A stretch of 30,366 nucleotides of DNA from Nemertoderma westbladi (taxonomy: Eukaryota; Xenacoelomorpha; Nemertodermatida; Nemertodermatidae), in the NCBI GenBank assembly GCA_032718475.1, contig JAUCBJ010007420.1, positions 1-30,366 of the forward strand, read 5' to 3'. Positions 1 to 11,400 of this stretch are shown here, one piece after another. Each line of letters starts with the position of its first letter. The stretch's first letter is position 1. The position numbers were made by a program, and so were the translations under genes. The notes under the pieces were generated by a model. That model did no database searches. It was given only the letters and a program-made list of their open reading frames with translations, and was not told the origin of the DNA.

Positions 1-670
1 ATACCTCCAACCATACCTCCAACCATACCTCCAACCTTATACCTCCAACCATACCTCCAACCATACCTCCAACCATACCTCCAACCATACCTCCAACCAT
101 ACCTCCAACCATACCTCCAACCATACCTCCAACCATACCTCCAACCATACCTCCAACCATACCTCCAACCATACCTCCAACCATACCTCCAACCATACCT
201 CCAACCATACCTCCAACCATACCTCCAACCTTATACCTCCAACCATACCTCCAACCATACCTCCAACCATACCTCCAACCATACCTCCAACCATACCTCC
301 AACCATACCTCCAACCATACCTCCAACCATACCTCCAACCATACCTCCAACCTTATACCTCCAACCATACCTCCAACCATACCTCCAACCATACCTCCAA
401 CCATACCTCCAACCATACCTCCAACCATACCTCCAACCTTATACCTCCAACCTATACCTCCAACCATACCTCCAACCATACCTCCAACCATACCTCCAAC
501 CATACCTCCAACCATACCTCCAACCATACCTCCAACCATACCTCCAACCATACCTCCAACCATACCTCCAACCATACCTCCAACCATACCTCCAACCATA
601 CCTCCAACCATACCTCCAACCATACCTCCAACCATACCTCCAACCATACCTCCAAACTTATACCTCCAAC
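1..670. repeat. 12-bp minisatellite (ATACCTCCAACC)n
   Basis: About 55 head-to-tail copies of ATACCTCCAACC occupy this stretch. Occasional junctions are changed: CCTTATACC instead of CCATACC near 36, 230, 351 and 437, and CCTATACC near 450. The last copies are degenerate (CCAAACTTATACC) and the array stops at the single-copy sequence TGTACCCTATAAGG. The minus strand is G-rich, with three GG pairs per unit. Minus-strand ORFs reading MVGG or LEVW exist only because 12 is divisible by three, so I do not call them genes. The array lies upstream of a cyclase exon and is presumably intronic. Its left edge is outside the window. Confidence 0.97.
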
Positions 671-850
671 TGTACCCTATAAGGTTATAGTCCCCATAAG
701 CTAGACACTTGAATGGAGCCCTCTCCGCTTTCCAGGACACTGCACAACGTGTGCTTTTAATTCCTCATGGAGAAATCCATGGAGATTAACATCACATGAG
801 TTTCTCGAGACGTGGCAACAATTTCCTACAATATTATTTGTATTCCACAG
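671..850 (+). other. Single-copy intron end upstream of cyclase exon A
   Basis: This 180-bp non-repetitive stretch lies between the 12-bp array and the exon. It ends in TATTCCACAG, a normal 3' splice site, preceded by a T-rich tract (TTTCCTACAATATTATTTG). I looked here for the preceding cyclase exon, which should encode the end of a KVETIGDA-type motif, and did not find it. That exon must lie left of the window. Confidence 0.7.
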
Positions 851-1000
851 ATATGGTTGTGTCCGGCGTTCCTAACATCACAGACAGACATGCCCATGAG
901 ATAGCTAGTATGGCCATTGAGTTAGTTGACGCTTGTCGTGTCTTTGTTATTCCACACAAACCTGATGTACAGCTAAAGATACGGGCTGGTATGCACTCTG
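851..1000 (+). CDS. Guanylate cyclase catalytic domain, internal exon A (partial gene)
   Basis: This 150-nt exon encodes 49 complete codons with a split codon at each end (phase 1 in, phase 1 out). The translation begins ..MVVSGVPN, continues with DRHAHEIASMA, and ends KIRAGMHSG. This is the class III cyclase core just after the GDAY metal-site motif: the Tyr is completed by the first two bases, AT. The family normally reads GDAYMVVSGLP..DRH..EIA..A.........LK.R.G.H(S/T)G, and this exon matches along its length without gaps or stops. The 3' splice site is TTCCACAG and the 5' splice site is TCTG|GTTAGT. The protein would be a membrane receptor-type or soluble cyclase making cGMP; guanylate rather than adenylate specificity is inferred from exon B. 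The last 34 nt of this exon are the source of the downstream 48-bp repeat. I am sure of the family and unsure of the subtype. Confidence 0.9.
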
Positions 1001-1006
1001 GTTAGT
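1001..1006 (+). promoter_or_regulatory. 5' splice site of cyclase exon A
   Basis: The sequence is TCTG|GTTAGT, matching the consensus at -1, +1, +2, +4, +5 and +6. Reading through it in the cyclase frame gives GGT TAG, an immediate stop, so retention of the intron truncates the protein after HSG. A LINE begins at the seventh intron base. The hexamer is part of that LINE's target-site duplication. Confidence 0.85.
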
Positions 1007-2466
1007 CTACTACTACTAGGATCGGCATGCTGCATTGCAGCTGCATTTTTAAGAATGCTGTGCCGGCTTGTCGACAAAATTGCACCGCCACAACTCCCTA
1101 TCACCCATGACATTTGCTAGATCATCCGCATCTTTAAGGCCAGTGTCCTTTAAGATGCGTCTCAAGAAAGTCATGGGCTGTCCACCATGCTTATTCACTC
1201 CATGAGGCTGCCAAAGTACAAGATTATGCACTGGCTGGTCCTCACGGCGAAAGCAATGTCCTGCAAAGCGGAGGCGATTTTGTTCTAGTGTCAAGCTTGG
1301 GGGAACCAATGAGACACCTCCAATGTTATATAGTGTCTGGTTGGAGATGTGTGCATTGTACTGGACACAATGAACCCGGCGTAGCATTCTTGTGAATGTG
1401 CCATCCAGTGTCCTCAGCAGTTAGAGCCCAGCATGGAGTCCCGTAGAGGAGTACTGGAACTACTGCTGCTCTAAATAATCGAACCTTAAGTTTCCGATTA
1501 ATTCTCGGTGACTTCCAAATCCTGGAAAGCCTATTCAAGGCTGCCCATGCCTTTCCCTTACGTATTCGAAGGTCCTCACCTGACTTCCGGATCCATGATT
1601 CCAGGTAACAGAAGTCGTCCACATGCTCAAGCATACCATCCTTTGAGCTTATGCTCATCCGATCAGAGACTTGCTGAGGACTTTCAAAGTTAACTGTCAG
1701 AATTTTGGTCTTTCTGGAGTTAATAAAAAGACCAACACTAGAAGCAGCATGTTCTAATGAGCTGTGGAGCCGTTGGGCTCCCTCTAATGATTCTGAGAGT
1801 ACTCCTAAGTCATCAGCAAAGTCTAGATCAGTTAGGTACTTGGCAGGATTTCTTCGACTTCTGGAGCCAGTAGGTGGAGTTATCATCACCCCATCATCAT
1901 TATGATGATCTAAGGACATGCGTAGAACATAGTCAACCACAATAATGAACAAGAATGGTGCAAGTGTGTCTCCTTGGAGGACGCCCCCTAGCACTTCAAA
2001 TGGTTCTGTGTCACCGTCAACAGTAGACACAAATGTTGTCGAACCATCGTATACTGATCTGATTGCTGCAATAATTTCATCAGGAATCCCATATAATGAA
2101 AGTATGCTGAACATACGTGAGCGAGAGACTGAATCAAAGGCCTTGAAGAAGTCAACAAAGATAACAGCCAGATCCCTGTCTTTCTTTTTTGATAATTCTT
2201 CAATTAGCCTTCTAAGTGCCAAAATGGGCTCCATGGTCCCACGACCTTTACGGAACCCATTCTGATTTCCACGGAGCAGTCTCTCAATGGGATCCCTGAT
2301 GCGATTTAATAGAATCCTATTGTATAGATTTGCAGCAATCGAGATCAATGAGATTCCCCGAAAAGAACCATAGAGTGTTAGGTTGCCCTTCTTGGGAACT
2401 GGCACCAACTTATTTGTTTTCATTTCTTGTGGGACTCTTGTTGTACGGTACATGTCTACTATGATG
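1007..2466 (-). mobile_element. 5'-truncated non-LTR retrotransposon, copy 1
   Basis: This is an antisense copy of the same LINE as 14877-18643. It shares the 3' end, with four CTA triplets on the + strand (TAG repeats on the element strand), and is collinear up to ...TACTATGATGG at 2466. The full copy continues there but this one switches to the 48-bp array. GTTAGT flanks both ends (1001-1006 and 2467-2472), with one further shared G, giving a 5-7 bp target-site duplication. This fits target-primed insertion with 5' truncation. I count about 20 substitutions against copy 2 plus one 8-bp deletion, so the copies are roughly 98-99% identical. Confidence 0.92.
1049..2453 (-). pseudogene. Truncated, frameshifted LINE reverse transcriptase (copy 1)
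   Basis: The remaining coding part starts within the reverse transcriptase domain (..MYRTTRVPQEMK) and keeps the palm motifs: VDFFKAFD (motif A), GGVLQGD (motif B) and LDFADD (motif C). It lacks the whole endonuclease and N-terminus. Around 1408 it lacks eight bases (AGATTTGG on the + strand) that are present in copy 2. This shifts the frame after ..CWALTAEDT, which is followed by an unrelated tail and a stop. The proper C-terminus resumes in another frame at 1049-1387 (..MLRRVHCVQYNAH). Position 790 of the full-length copy-2 reading (785 counted from its ATG is close) is Gly here and Trp in copy 2. It is not functional. Confidence 0.92.
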
Positions 2467-5400
2467 GTTAGTCACTGTTAGTACAGCTAAAGATATGGGC
2501 CAGTATGCACTCTGGTTAGTCACTGTTAGTACAGCTAAAGATCCGGGCCAGTATGCACTCTGGTTAGTCACTGTTAGTACAGCTAAAGATATGGGCCAGT
2601 ATGCACTCTGGTTAGTCACTGTTAGTACAGCTAAAGATACGGGCCGGTATACACTCTGGGTAGTCACTGTTAGTACAGCTAAAGATACGGGCCGGTAGGC
2701 ACTCTGGTTAGTCACTGTTAGTACAGCTAAATATATGGGCCGGTATGCACTCTGGTTAGTCACTGTTAGTACAGCTAAAGATACGGGCCGGTAGGCACTC
2801 TGGTTAGTCACTGTTAGTACAGCTAAAGATACGGGCCGGTAGGCACTCTGGTTAGTCACTGTTAGTACAGCTAAAGATACGGGCCGGTAGGCACTCTGGT
2901 TAGTTAGTCACTGTTAGTACAGCTAAATATACCGGCCGGTAGGCACTCTGGTTAGTCACTGTTAGTACAGCTAAAGATACGGGCCGGTAGGCACTCTGGT
3001 TAGTCACTGTTAGTACAGCTAAAGATACGGGCCGGTAGGCACTCTGGTTAGTTAGTCACTGTTAGTACAGCTAAATATACCGGCCGGTAGGCACTCTGGT
3101 TAGTCACTGTTAGTACAGCTAAAGATACGGGCCGGTAGGCACTCTGGTTAGTCACTGTTAGTACAGCTAAAGATACGGGCCGGTAGGCACTCTGGTTAGT
3201 TAGTCACTGTTAGTACAGCTAAAGATACGGGCCGGTATGCACTCTGGTTAGTCACTGTTAGTACAGCTAAAGATATGGGCCGGTATGCACTCTGGTTAGT
3301 TAGTCACTGTTAGTACAGCTAAAGATACGGGCCGGTATGCACTCTGGTTAGTTAGTCACTGTTAGTACAGCTAAAGATCCGGGCCAGTATGCACTCTGGC
3401 TAGTCACTGTTAGTACAGCTAAAGATATGGGCCAGTATACACTCTGGGTAGTCACTGTTAGTATAGCTAAAGATATGGGCCAGTATGCACTCTGGTTAGT
3501 TAGTCACTGTTAGTACAGCTAAATATACGGGCCGGTATGCACTCTGGTTAGTCACTGTTAGTACAGCTAAATATATGGGCCGGTATGCACTCTGGTTAGT
3601 TAGTCACTGTTAGTACAGCTAAAGATACGGGCCGGTATGCACTCTGGTTAGTCACTGTTAGTACAGCTAAAGATATGGGCCAGTATACACTCTGGGTAGT
3701 CACTGTTAGTATAGCTAAAGATATGGGCCAGTATGCACTCTGGTTAGTTAGTCACTGTTAGTACAGCTAAAGATACGGGCCGGTATGCACTCTGGTTAGT
3801 CACTGTTAGTACAGCTAAAGATCCGGGCCAGTATGCACTCTGGTTAGTCACTGTTAGTATAGCTAAAGATATGGGCCAGTATGCACTCTGGTTAGTTAGT
3901 CACTGTTAGTACAGCTAAAGATACGGGCCGGTATGCACTCTGGTTAGTCACTTACTACAGCTAAAGATACAGGCCGGTAGGCATTCTGGTTAGTCACTGT
4001 TAGTACAGCTAAAGATACGGGCCGGTATGCACTCTGGTTAGTTAGTCACTGTTAGTACAGCTAAAGATACGGGCCGGTATGCACTCTGGTTAGTTAGTCA
4101 CTGTTAGTACAGCTAAAGATACGGGCCGGTATGCACTCTGGTTAGTTAGTCACTGTTAGTACAGCTAAAGATCCGGGCCAGTATGCACTCTGGTTAGTCA
4201 CTGTTAGTACAGTTAAAGATACGGGCCGGTATGCACTCTGGTTAGTTAGTCACTGTTAGTACAGCTAAAGATCCGGGCCAGTATGCACTCTGGCTAGTCA
4301 CTGTTAGTACAGCTAAAGATATGGGCCAGTATACACTCTGGGTAGTCACTGTTAGTATAGCTAAAGATATGGGCCAGTATGCACTCTGGTTAGTTAGTCA
4401 CTGTTAGTACAGCTAAAGATACGGGCCGGTATGCACTCTGGTTAGTTAGTCACTGTTAGTACAGCTAAAGATACGGGCCGGTATGCACTCTGGTTAGTTA
4501 GTCACTGTTAGTACAGCTAAAGATCCGGGCCAGTATGCACTCTGGTTAGTCACTGTTAGTACAGTTAAAGATACGGGCCGGTATGCACTCTGGTTAGTTA
4601 GTCACTGTTAGTACAGCTAAAGATACGGGCCGGTATGCACTCTGGTTAGTTAGTCACTGTTAGTACAGCTAAAGATACGGGCCGGTATGCACTCTGGTTA
4701 GTTAGTCACTGTTAGTACAGCTAAAGATCCGGGCCAGTATGCACTCTGGTTAGTCACTGTTAGTACAGTTAAAGATACAGGCCGGTATGCACTCTGGTTA
4801 GTTAGTCACTGTTAGTACAGCTAAAGATCCGGGCCAGTATGCACTCTGGTTAGTCACTGTTAGTACAGTTAAAGATACGGGCCGGTATGCACTCTGGTTA
4901 GTTAGTCACTGTTAGTACAGCTAAAGATCCGGGCCAGTATGCACTCTGGCTAGTCACTGTTAGTACAGCTAAAGATATGGGCCAGTATACACTCTGGGTA
5001 GTCACTGTTAGTATAGCTAAAGATATGGGCCAGTATGCACTCTGGTTAGTTAGTCACTGTTAGTACAGCTAAAGATACGGGCCGGTATGCACTCTGGTTA
5101 GTTAGTCACTGTTAGTACAGCTAAAGATACGGGCCGGTATGCACTCTGGTTAGTTAGTCACTGTTAGTACAGCTAAAGATCCGGGCCAGTATGCACTCTG
5201 GTTAGTCACTGTTAGTACAGTTAAAGATACGGGCCGGTATGCACTCTGGTTAGTTAGTCACTGTTAGTACAGCTAAAGATCCGGGCCAGTATGCACTCTG
5301 GCTAGTCACTGTTAGTACAGCTAAAGATATGGGCCAGTATACACTCTGGGTAGTCACTGTTAGTATAGCTAAAGATATGGGCCAGTATGCACTCTGGTTA

Positions 5401-8400
5401 GTTAGTCACTGTTAGTACAGCTAAAGATACGGGCCGGTATGCACTCTGGTTAGTTAGTCACTGTTAGTACAGCTAAAGATACGGGCCGGTATGCACTCTG
5501 GTTAGTTAGTCACTGTTAGTACAGCTAAAGATCCGGGCCAGTATGCACTCTGGTTAGTCACTGTTAGTACAGCTAAAGATACGGGCCGGTATGCACTCTG
5601 GTTAGTCACTGTTAGTACAGCTAAAGATACGGGCCAGTATGCACTCTGGTTAGTCACTGTTAGTACAGCTAAAGATACGGGCCGGTATGCACTCTGGTTA
5701 GTCACTGTTAGTGCAGCTAAAGATACGGGCCGGTATACACTCTGGTTAGTCACTGTTAGTACAGCTAAAGATACGGGCCGGTATGCACTCTGGTTAGTCA
5801 CTGTTAGTACAGCTAAAGATATGGGCCAGTATGCACTCTGGCTAGTCACTGTTAGTACAGCTAAAGATATGGGCCAGTATACACTCTGGGTAGTCACTGT
5901 TAGTATAGCTAAAGATATGGGCCAGTATGCACTCTGGTTAGTTAGTCACTGTTAGTACAGCTAAAGATCCGGGCCAGTATGCACTCTGGCTAGTCACTGT
6001 TAGTATAGCTAAAGATCCGGGCCAGTATGCACTCTGGTTAGTCACTGTTAGTTCAGCTAAAGATACGGGCCGGTATACACTCTGGTTAGTTAGTCACTGT
6101 TAGTACAGCTAAAGATACGGGCCGGTATGCACTCTGGGTAGTCACTGTTAGTATAGCTAAAGATATGGGCCAGTATGCACTCTGGGTAGTCACTGTTAGT
6201 ACAGCTAAAGATACGGGCCGGTATACACTCTGGGTAGTCACTGTTAGTACAGCTAAAGATGCGGGCCGGTATGCACTCTGGTTAGTTAGTCACTGTTAGT
6301 ACAGCTAAAGATACGGGCCGGTATGCACTCTGGGTAGTCACTGTTAGTATAGCTAAAGATATGGGCCAGTATGCACTCTGGGTAGTCACTGTTAGTACAG
6401 CTAAAGATACGGGCCGGTAGGCACTCTGGTTAGTTAGTCACTGTTAGTACAGCTAAAGATACGGGCCGGTATGCACTCTGGTTAGTTAGTCACTGTTAGT
6501 ACAGCTAAAGATACGGGCCGGTATGCACTCTGGTTAGTTAGTCACTGTTAGTACAGCTAAAGATCCGGGCCAGTATGCACTCTGGCTAGTCACTGTTAGT
6601 ACAGCTAAAGATATGGGCCAGTATACACTCTGGTTAGTCACTGTTAGTACAGCTAAAGATACGGGCCGGTATGCACTCTGGTTAGTTAGTCACTGTTAGT
6701 ACAGCTAAAGATACGGGCCGGTATGCACTCTGGTTAGTTAGTCACTGTTAGTACAGCTAAAGATACGGGCCGGTATGCACTCTGGTTAGTTAGTCACTGT
6801 TAGTACAGCTAAAGATCCGGGCCAGTATGCACTCTGGTTAGTTAGTCACTGTTAGTACAGCTAAATATACGGGCCAGTATGCACTCTGGCTAGTCACTGT
6901 TAGTACAGCTAAATATATGGGCCAGTATGCACTCTGGCTAGTCACTGTTAGTACAGCTAAAGATATGGGCCAGTATGCACTCTGGGTAGTCACTGTTAGT
7001 ATAGCTAAAGATATGGGCCAGTATGCACTCTGGGTAGTCACTGTTAGTATAGCTAAAGATATGGGCCAGTATGCACTCTGGGTAGTCACTGTTAGTACAG
7101 CTAAAGATACGGGCCGGTATGCACTCTGGGTAGTCACTGTTAGTATAGCTAAAGATATGGGCCAGTATGCACTCTGGTTAGTTAGTCACTGTTAGTACAG
7201 CTAAATATACGGGCCGGTAGGCACTCTGGTTAGTTAGTCACTGTTAGTACAGCTAAAGATCCGGGCCAGTATGCACTCTGGCTAGTCACTGTTAGTACAG
7301 CTAAAGATATGGGCCAGTATGCACTCTGGGTAGTCACTGTTAGTATAGCTAAAGATATGGGCCAGTATGCACTCTGGGTAGTCACTGTTAGTACAGCTAA
7401 AGATACGGGCCGGTATGCACTCTGGTTAGTTAGTCACTGTTAGTACAGCTAAAGATCCGGGCCAGTATGCACTCTGGCTAGTCACTGTTAGTACAGCTAA
7501 AGATACGGGCCGGTATGCACTCTGGTTAGTCACTGTTAGTACAGCTAAAGATACGGGCCGGTATGCACTCTGGTTAGTTAGTCACTGTTAGTACAGCTAA
7601 AGATATGGGCCAGTATGCACTCTGGGTAGTCACTGTTAGTACAGCTAAAGATACGGGCCGGTATGCACTCTGGGTAGTCACTGTTAGTATAGCTAAAGAT
7701 ATGGGCCAGTATGCACTCTGGTTAGTTAGTCACTGTTAGTACAGCTAAAGATATGGGCCAGTATGCACTCTGGGTAGTCACTGTTAGTACAGCTAAAGAT
7801 ACGGGCCAGTATGCACTCTGGCTAGTCACTGTTAGTACAGCTAAAGATACGGGCCGGTATGCACTCTGGTTAGTCACTGTTAGTACAGCTAAAGATACGG
7901 GCCGGTATGCACTCTGGTTAGTTAGTCACTGTTAGTACAGCTAAAGATATGGGCCAGTATGCACTCTGGGTAGTCACTGTTAGTATAGCTAAAGATATGG
8001 GCCAGTATGCACTCTGGGTAGTCACTGTTAGTACAGCTAAAGATACGGGCCGGTATGCACTCTGGGTAGTCACTGTTAGTATAGCTAAAGATATGGGCCA
8101 GTATGCACTCTGGTTAGTTAGTCACTGTTAGTACAGCTAAATATACGGGCCGGTAGGCACTCTGGTTAGTTAGTCACTGTTAGTACAGCTAAAGATCCGG
8201 GCCAGTATGCACTCTGGCTAGTCACTGTTAGTACAGCTAAAGATATGGGCCAGTATGCACTCTGGGTAGTCACTGTTAGTATAGCTAAAGATATGGGCCA
8301 GTATGCACTCTGGGTAGTCACTGTTAGTACAGCTAAAGATACGGGCCGGTATGCACTCTGGTTAGTTAGTCACTGTTAGTACAGCTAAAGATCCGGGCCA

Positions 8401-11400
8401 GTATGCACTCTGGCTAGTCACTGTTAGTACAGCTAAAGATATGGGCCAGTATGCACTCTGGGTAGTCACTGTTAGTATAGCTAAAGATATGGGCCAGTAT
8501 GCACTCTGGGTAGTCACTGTTAGTACAGCTAAAGATACGGGCCAGTATGCACTCTGGGTAGTCACTGTTAGTATAGCTAAAGATATGGGCCAGTATGCAC
8601 TCTGGGTAGTCACTGTTAGTACAGCTAAATATACGGGCCGGTATACACTCTGGGTAGTCACTGTTAGTACAGCTAAAGATATGGGCCAGTATGCACTCTG
8701 GTTAGTTAGTCACTGTTAGTACAGCTAAAGATACGGGCCGGTATGCACTCTGGTTAGTTAGTCACTGTTAGTACAGCTAAAGATCCGGGCCAGTATGCAC
8801 TCTGGCTAGTCACTGTTAGTACAGCTAAAGATATGGGCCAGTATGCACTCTGGTTAGTCACTGTTAGTACAGCTAAAGATACGGGCCGGTATGCACTCTG
8901 GTTAGTTAGTCACTGTTAGTACAGCTAAAGATACGGGCCGGTATGCACTCTGGTTAGTCACTGTTAGTACAGCTAAAGATACGGGCCGGTATGCACTCTG
9001 GCTAGTCACTGTTAGTACAGCTAAAGATACGGGCCGGTATGCACTCTGGCTAGTCACTGTTAGTACAGCTAAAGATACGGGCCGGTATGCACTCTGGCTA
9101 GTCACTGTTAGTACAGCTAAAGATACGGGCCGGTATGCACTCTGGCTAGTCACTGTTAGTACAGCTAAAGATATGGGCCAGTATGCACTCTGGCTAGTCA
9201 CTGTTAGTACAGCTAAAGATACGGGCCGGTAGGCACTCTGGCTAGTCACTGTTAGTACAGCTAAAGATATGGGCCAGTATGCACTCTGGTTAGTCACTGT
9301 TAGTACAGCTAAAGATACGGGCCGGTATGCACTCTGGTTAGTTAGTCACTGTTAGTACAGCTAAAGATACGGGCCGGTAGGCACTCTGGCTAGTCACTGT
9401 TAGTACAGCTAAAGATACGGGCCGGTAGGCACTCTGGCTAGTCACTGTTAGTACAGCTAAAGATACAGGCCGGTATACACTCTGGTTAGTCACTGTTAGT
9501 ACAGCTAAAGATACGGGCCGGTATACACTCTGGTTAGTCACTGTTAGTACAGCTAAAGATATGGGCCGGTATACACTCTGGGTAGTCACTGTTAGTATAG
9601 CTAAAGATATGGGCCAGTATGCACTCTGGGTAGTCACTGTTAGTACAGCTAAAGATACGGGCCGGTATACACTCTGGGTAGTCACTGTTAGTACAGCTAA
9701 AGATACGGGCCGGTATGCACTCTGGTTAGTTAGTCACTTACTACAGCTAAAGATACAGGCTAGTATGCACTCTGGTTAGTCACTGTTAGTACAGCTAAAG
9801 ATACGGGCCGGTATGCACTCTGGTTAGTCACTGTTAGTACAGCTAAAGATATGGGCCAGTATGCACTCTGGTTAGTCACTGTTAGTACAGCTAAATATAC
9901 GGGCCGGTATACACTCTGGGTAGTCACTGTTAGTACAGCTAAAGATACGGGCCGGTATGCACTCTGGTTAGTTAGTCACTGTTAGTACAGCTAAAGATCC
10001 GGGCCAGTATGCACTCTGGTTAGTAACTGTTAGTACAGCTAAAGATACGGGCCGGTATACACTCTGGGTAGTCACTGTTAGTACAGCTAAAGATACGGGC
10101 CAGTATGCACTCTGGTTAGTTAGTCACTGTTAGTACAGCTAAAGATACGGGCCGGTAGGCACTCTGGTTAGTCACTGTTAGTACAGCTAAAGATACGGGC
10201 CGGTATACACTCTGGTTAGTCACTGTTAGTACAGCTAAAGATACGGGCTGGTATGCACTCTGGTTAGTTAGTCACTGTTAGTACAGCTAAAGATACGGGC
10301 CAGTATGCACTCTGGTTAGTTAGTCACTGTTAGTACAGCTAAAGATACGGGCCGGTATACACTCTGGGTAGTCACTGTTAGTACAGCTAAAGATACGGGC
10401 CGGTATGCACTCTGGTTAGTTAGTCACTGTTAGTACAGCTAAAGATACGGGCCGGTATGCACTCTGGTTTGTCACTGTTAGTACAGCTAAATATACGGGC
10501 CGGTAGGCACTCTGGTTAGTCACTGTTAGTACAGCTAAAGATATGGGCCAGTATGCACTCTGGTTAGTCACTGTTAGTACAGCTAAAGATACAGGCCGGT
10601 AGGCACTCTGGTTAGTCACTGTTAGTACAGCTAAATATACGGGCCGGTAGGCACTCTGGTTAGTCACTGTTAGTACAGCTAAAGATACGGGCCGGTATGC
10701 ATTCTGGTTAGTCACTGTTAGTACAGCTAAAGATACGGGCCGGTATACACTCTGGGTAGTCACTGTTAGTACAGCTAAATATACGGGCCGGTAGGCACTC
10801 TGGTTAGTCACTGTTAGTACAGCTAAAGATACGGGCCGGTATGCACTCTGGTTAGTCACTGTTAGTACAGCTAAAGATACAGGCCGGTAGGCACTCTGGT
10901 TAGTCACTGTTAGTACAGCTAAAGATATGGGCCAGTATGCACTCTGGTTAGTCACTGTTAGTACAGCTAAAGATACGGGCCGGTAGGCACTCTGGTTAGT
11001 CACTGTTAGTACAGCTAAAGATATGGGCCAGTATGCACTCTGGTTAGTCACTGTTAGTACAGCTAAAGATACGGGCCGGTATGCACTCTGGTTAGTCACT
11101 GTTAGTACAGCTAAAGATACGGGCCGGTATGCACTCTGGTTAGTCACTGTTAGTACAGTTAAAGACACGGGCCAGTATGCACTCTGGTTAGTTAGTCACT
11201 GTTAGTACAGCTAAATATACGGGCCGGTAGGCACTCTGGTTAGTCACTGTTAGTACAGCTAAAGATATGGGCCAGTATGCACTCTGGTTAGTCACTGTTA
11301 GTACAGCTAAAGATACGGGCCAGTATGCACTCTGGTTAGTCACTGTTAGTACAGTTAAAGACACGGGCCAGTATGCACTCTGGTTAGTTAGTCACTGTTA

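Noticed and set aside
37-740. ORFs in the 12-bp array (MVGG and LEVW repeats)
   Set aside because: They are by-products of a period divisible by three, with no flanking coding sequence.
796-850. Start codon of an independent small gene at 796 leading into the cyclase sequence
   Set aside because: The 55 bases before 851 do not match the family, and a good splice acceptor (TTCCACAG) sits exactly where the cyclase similarity begins, so this is intron.
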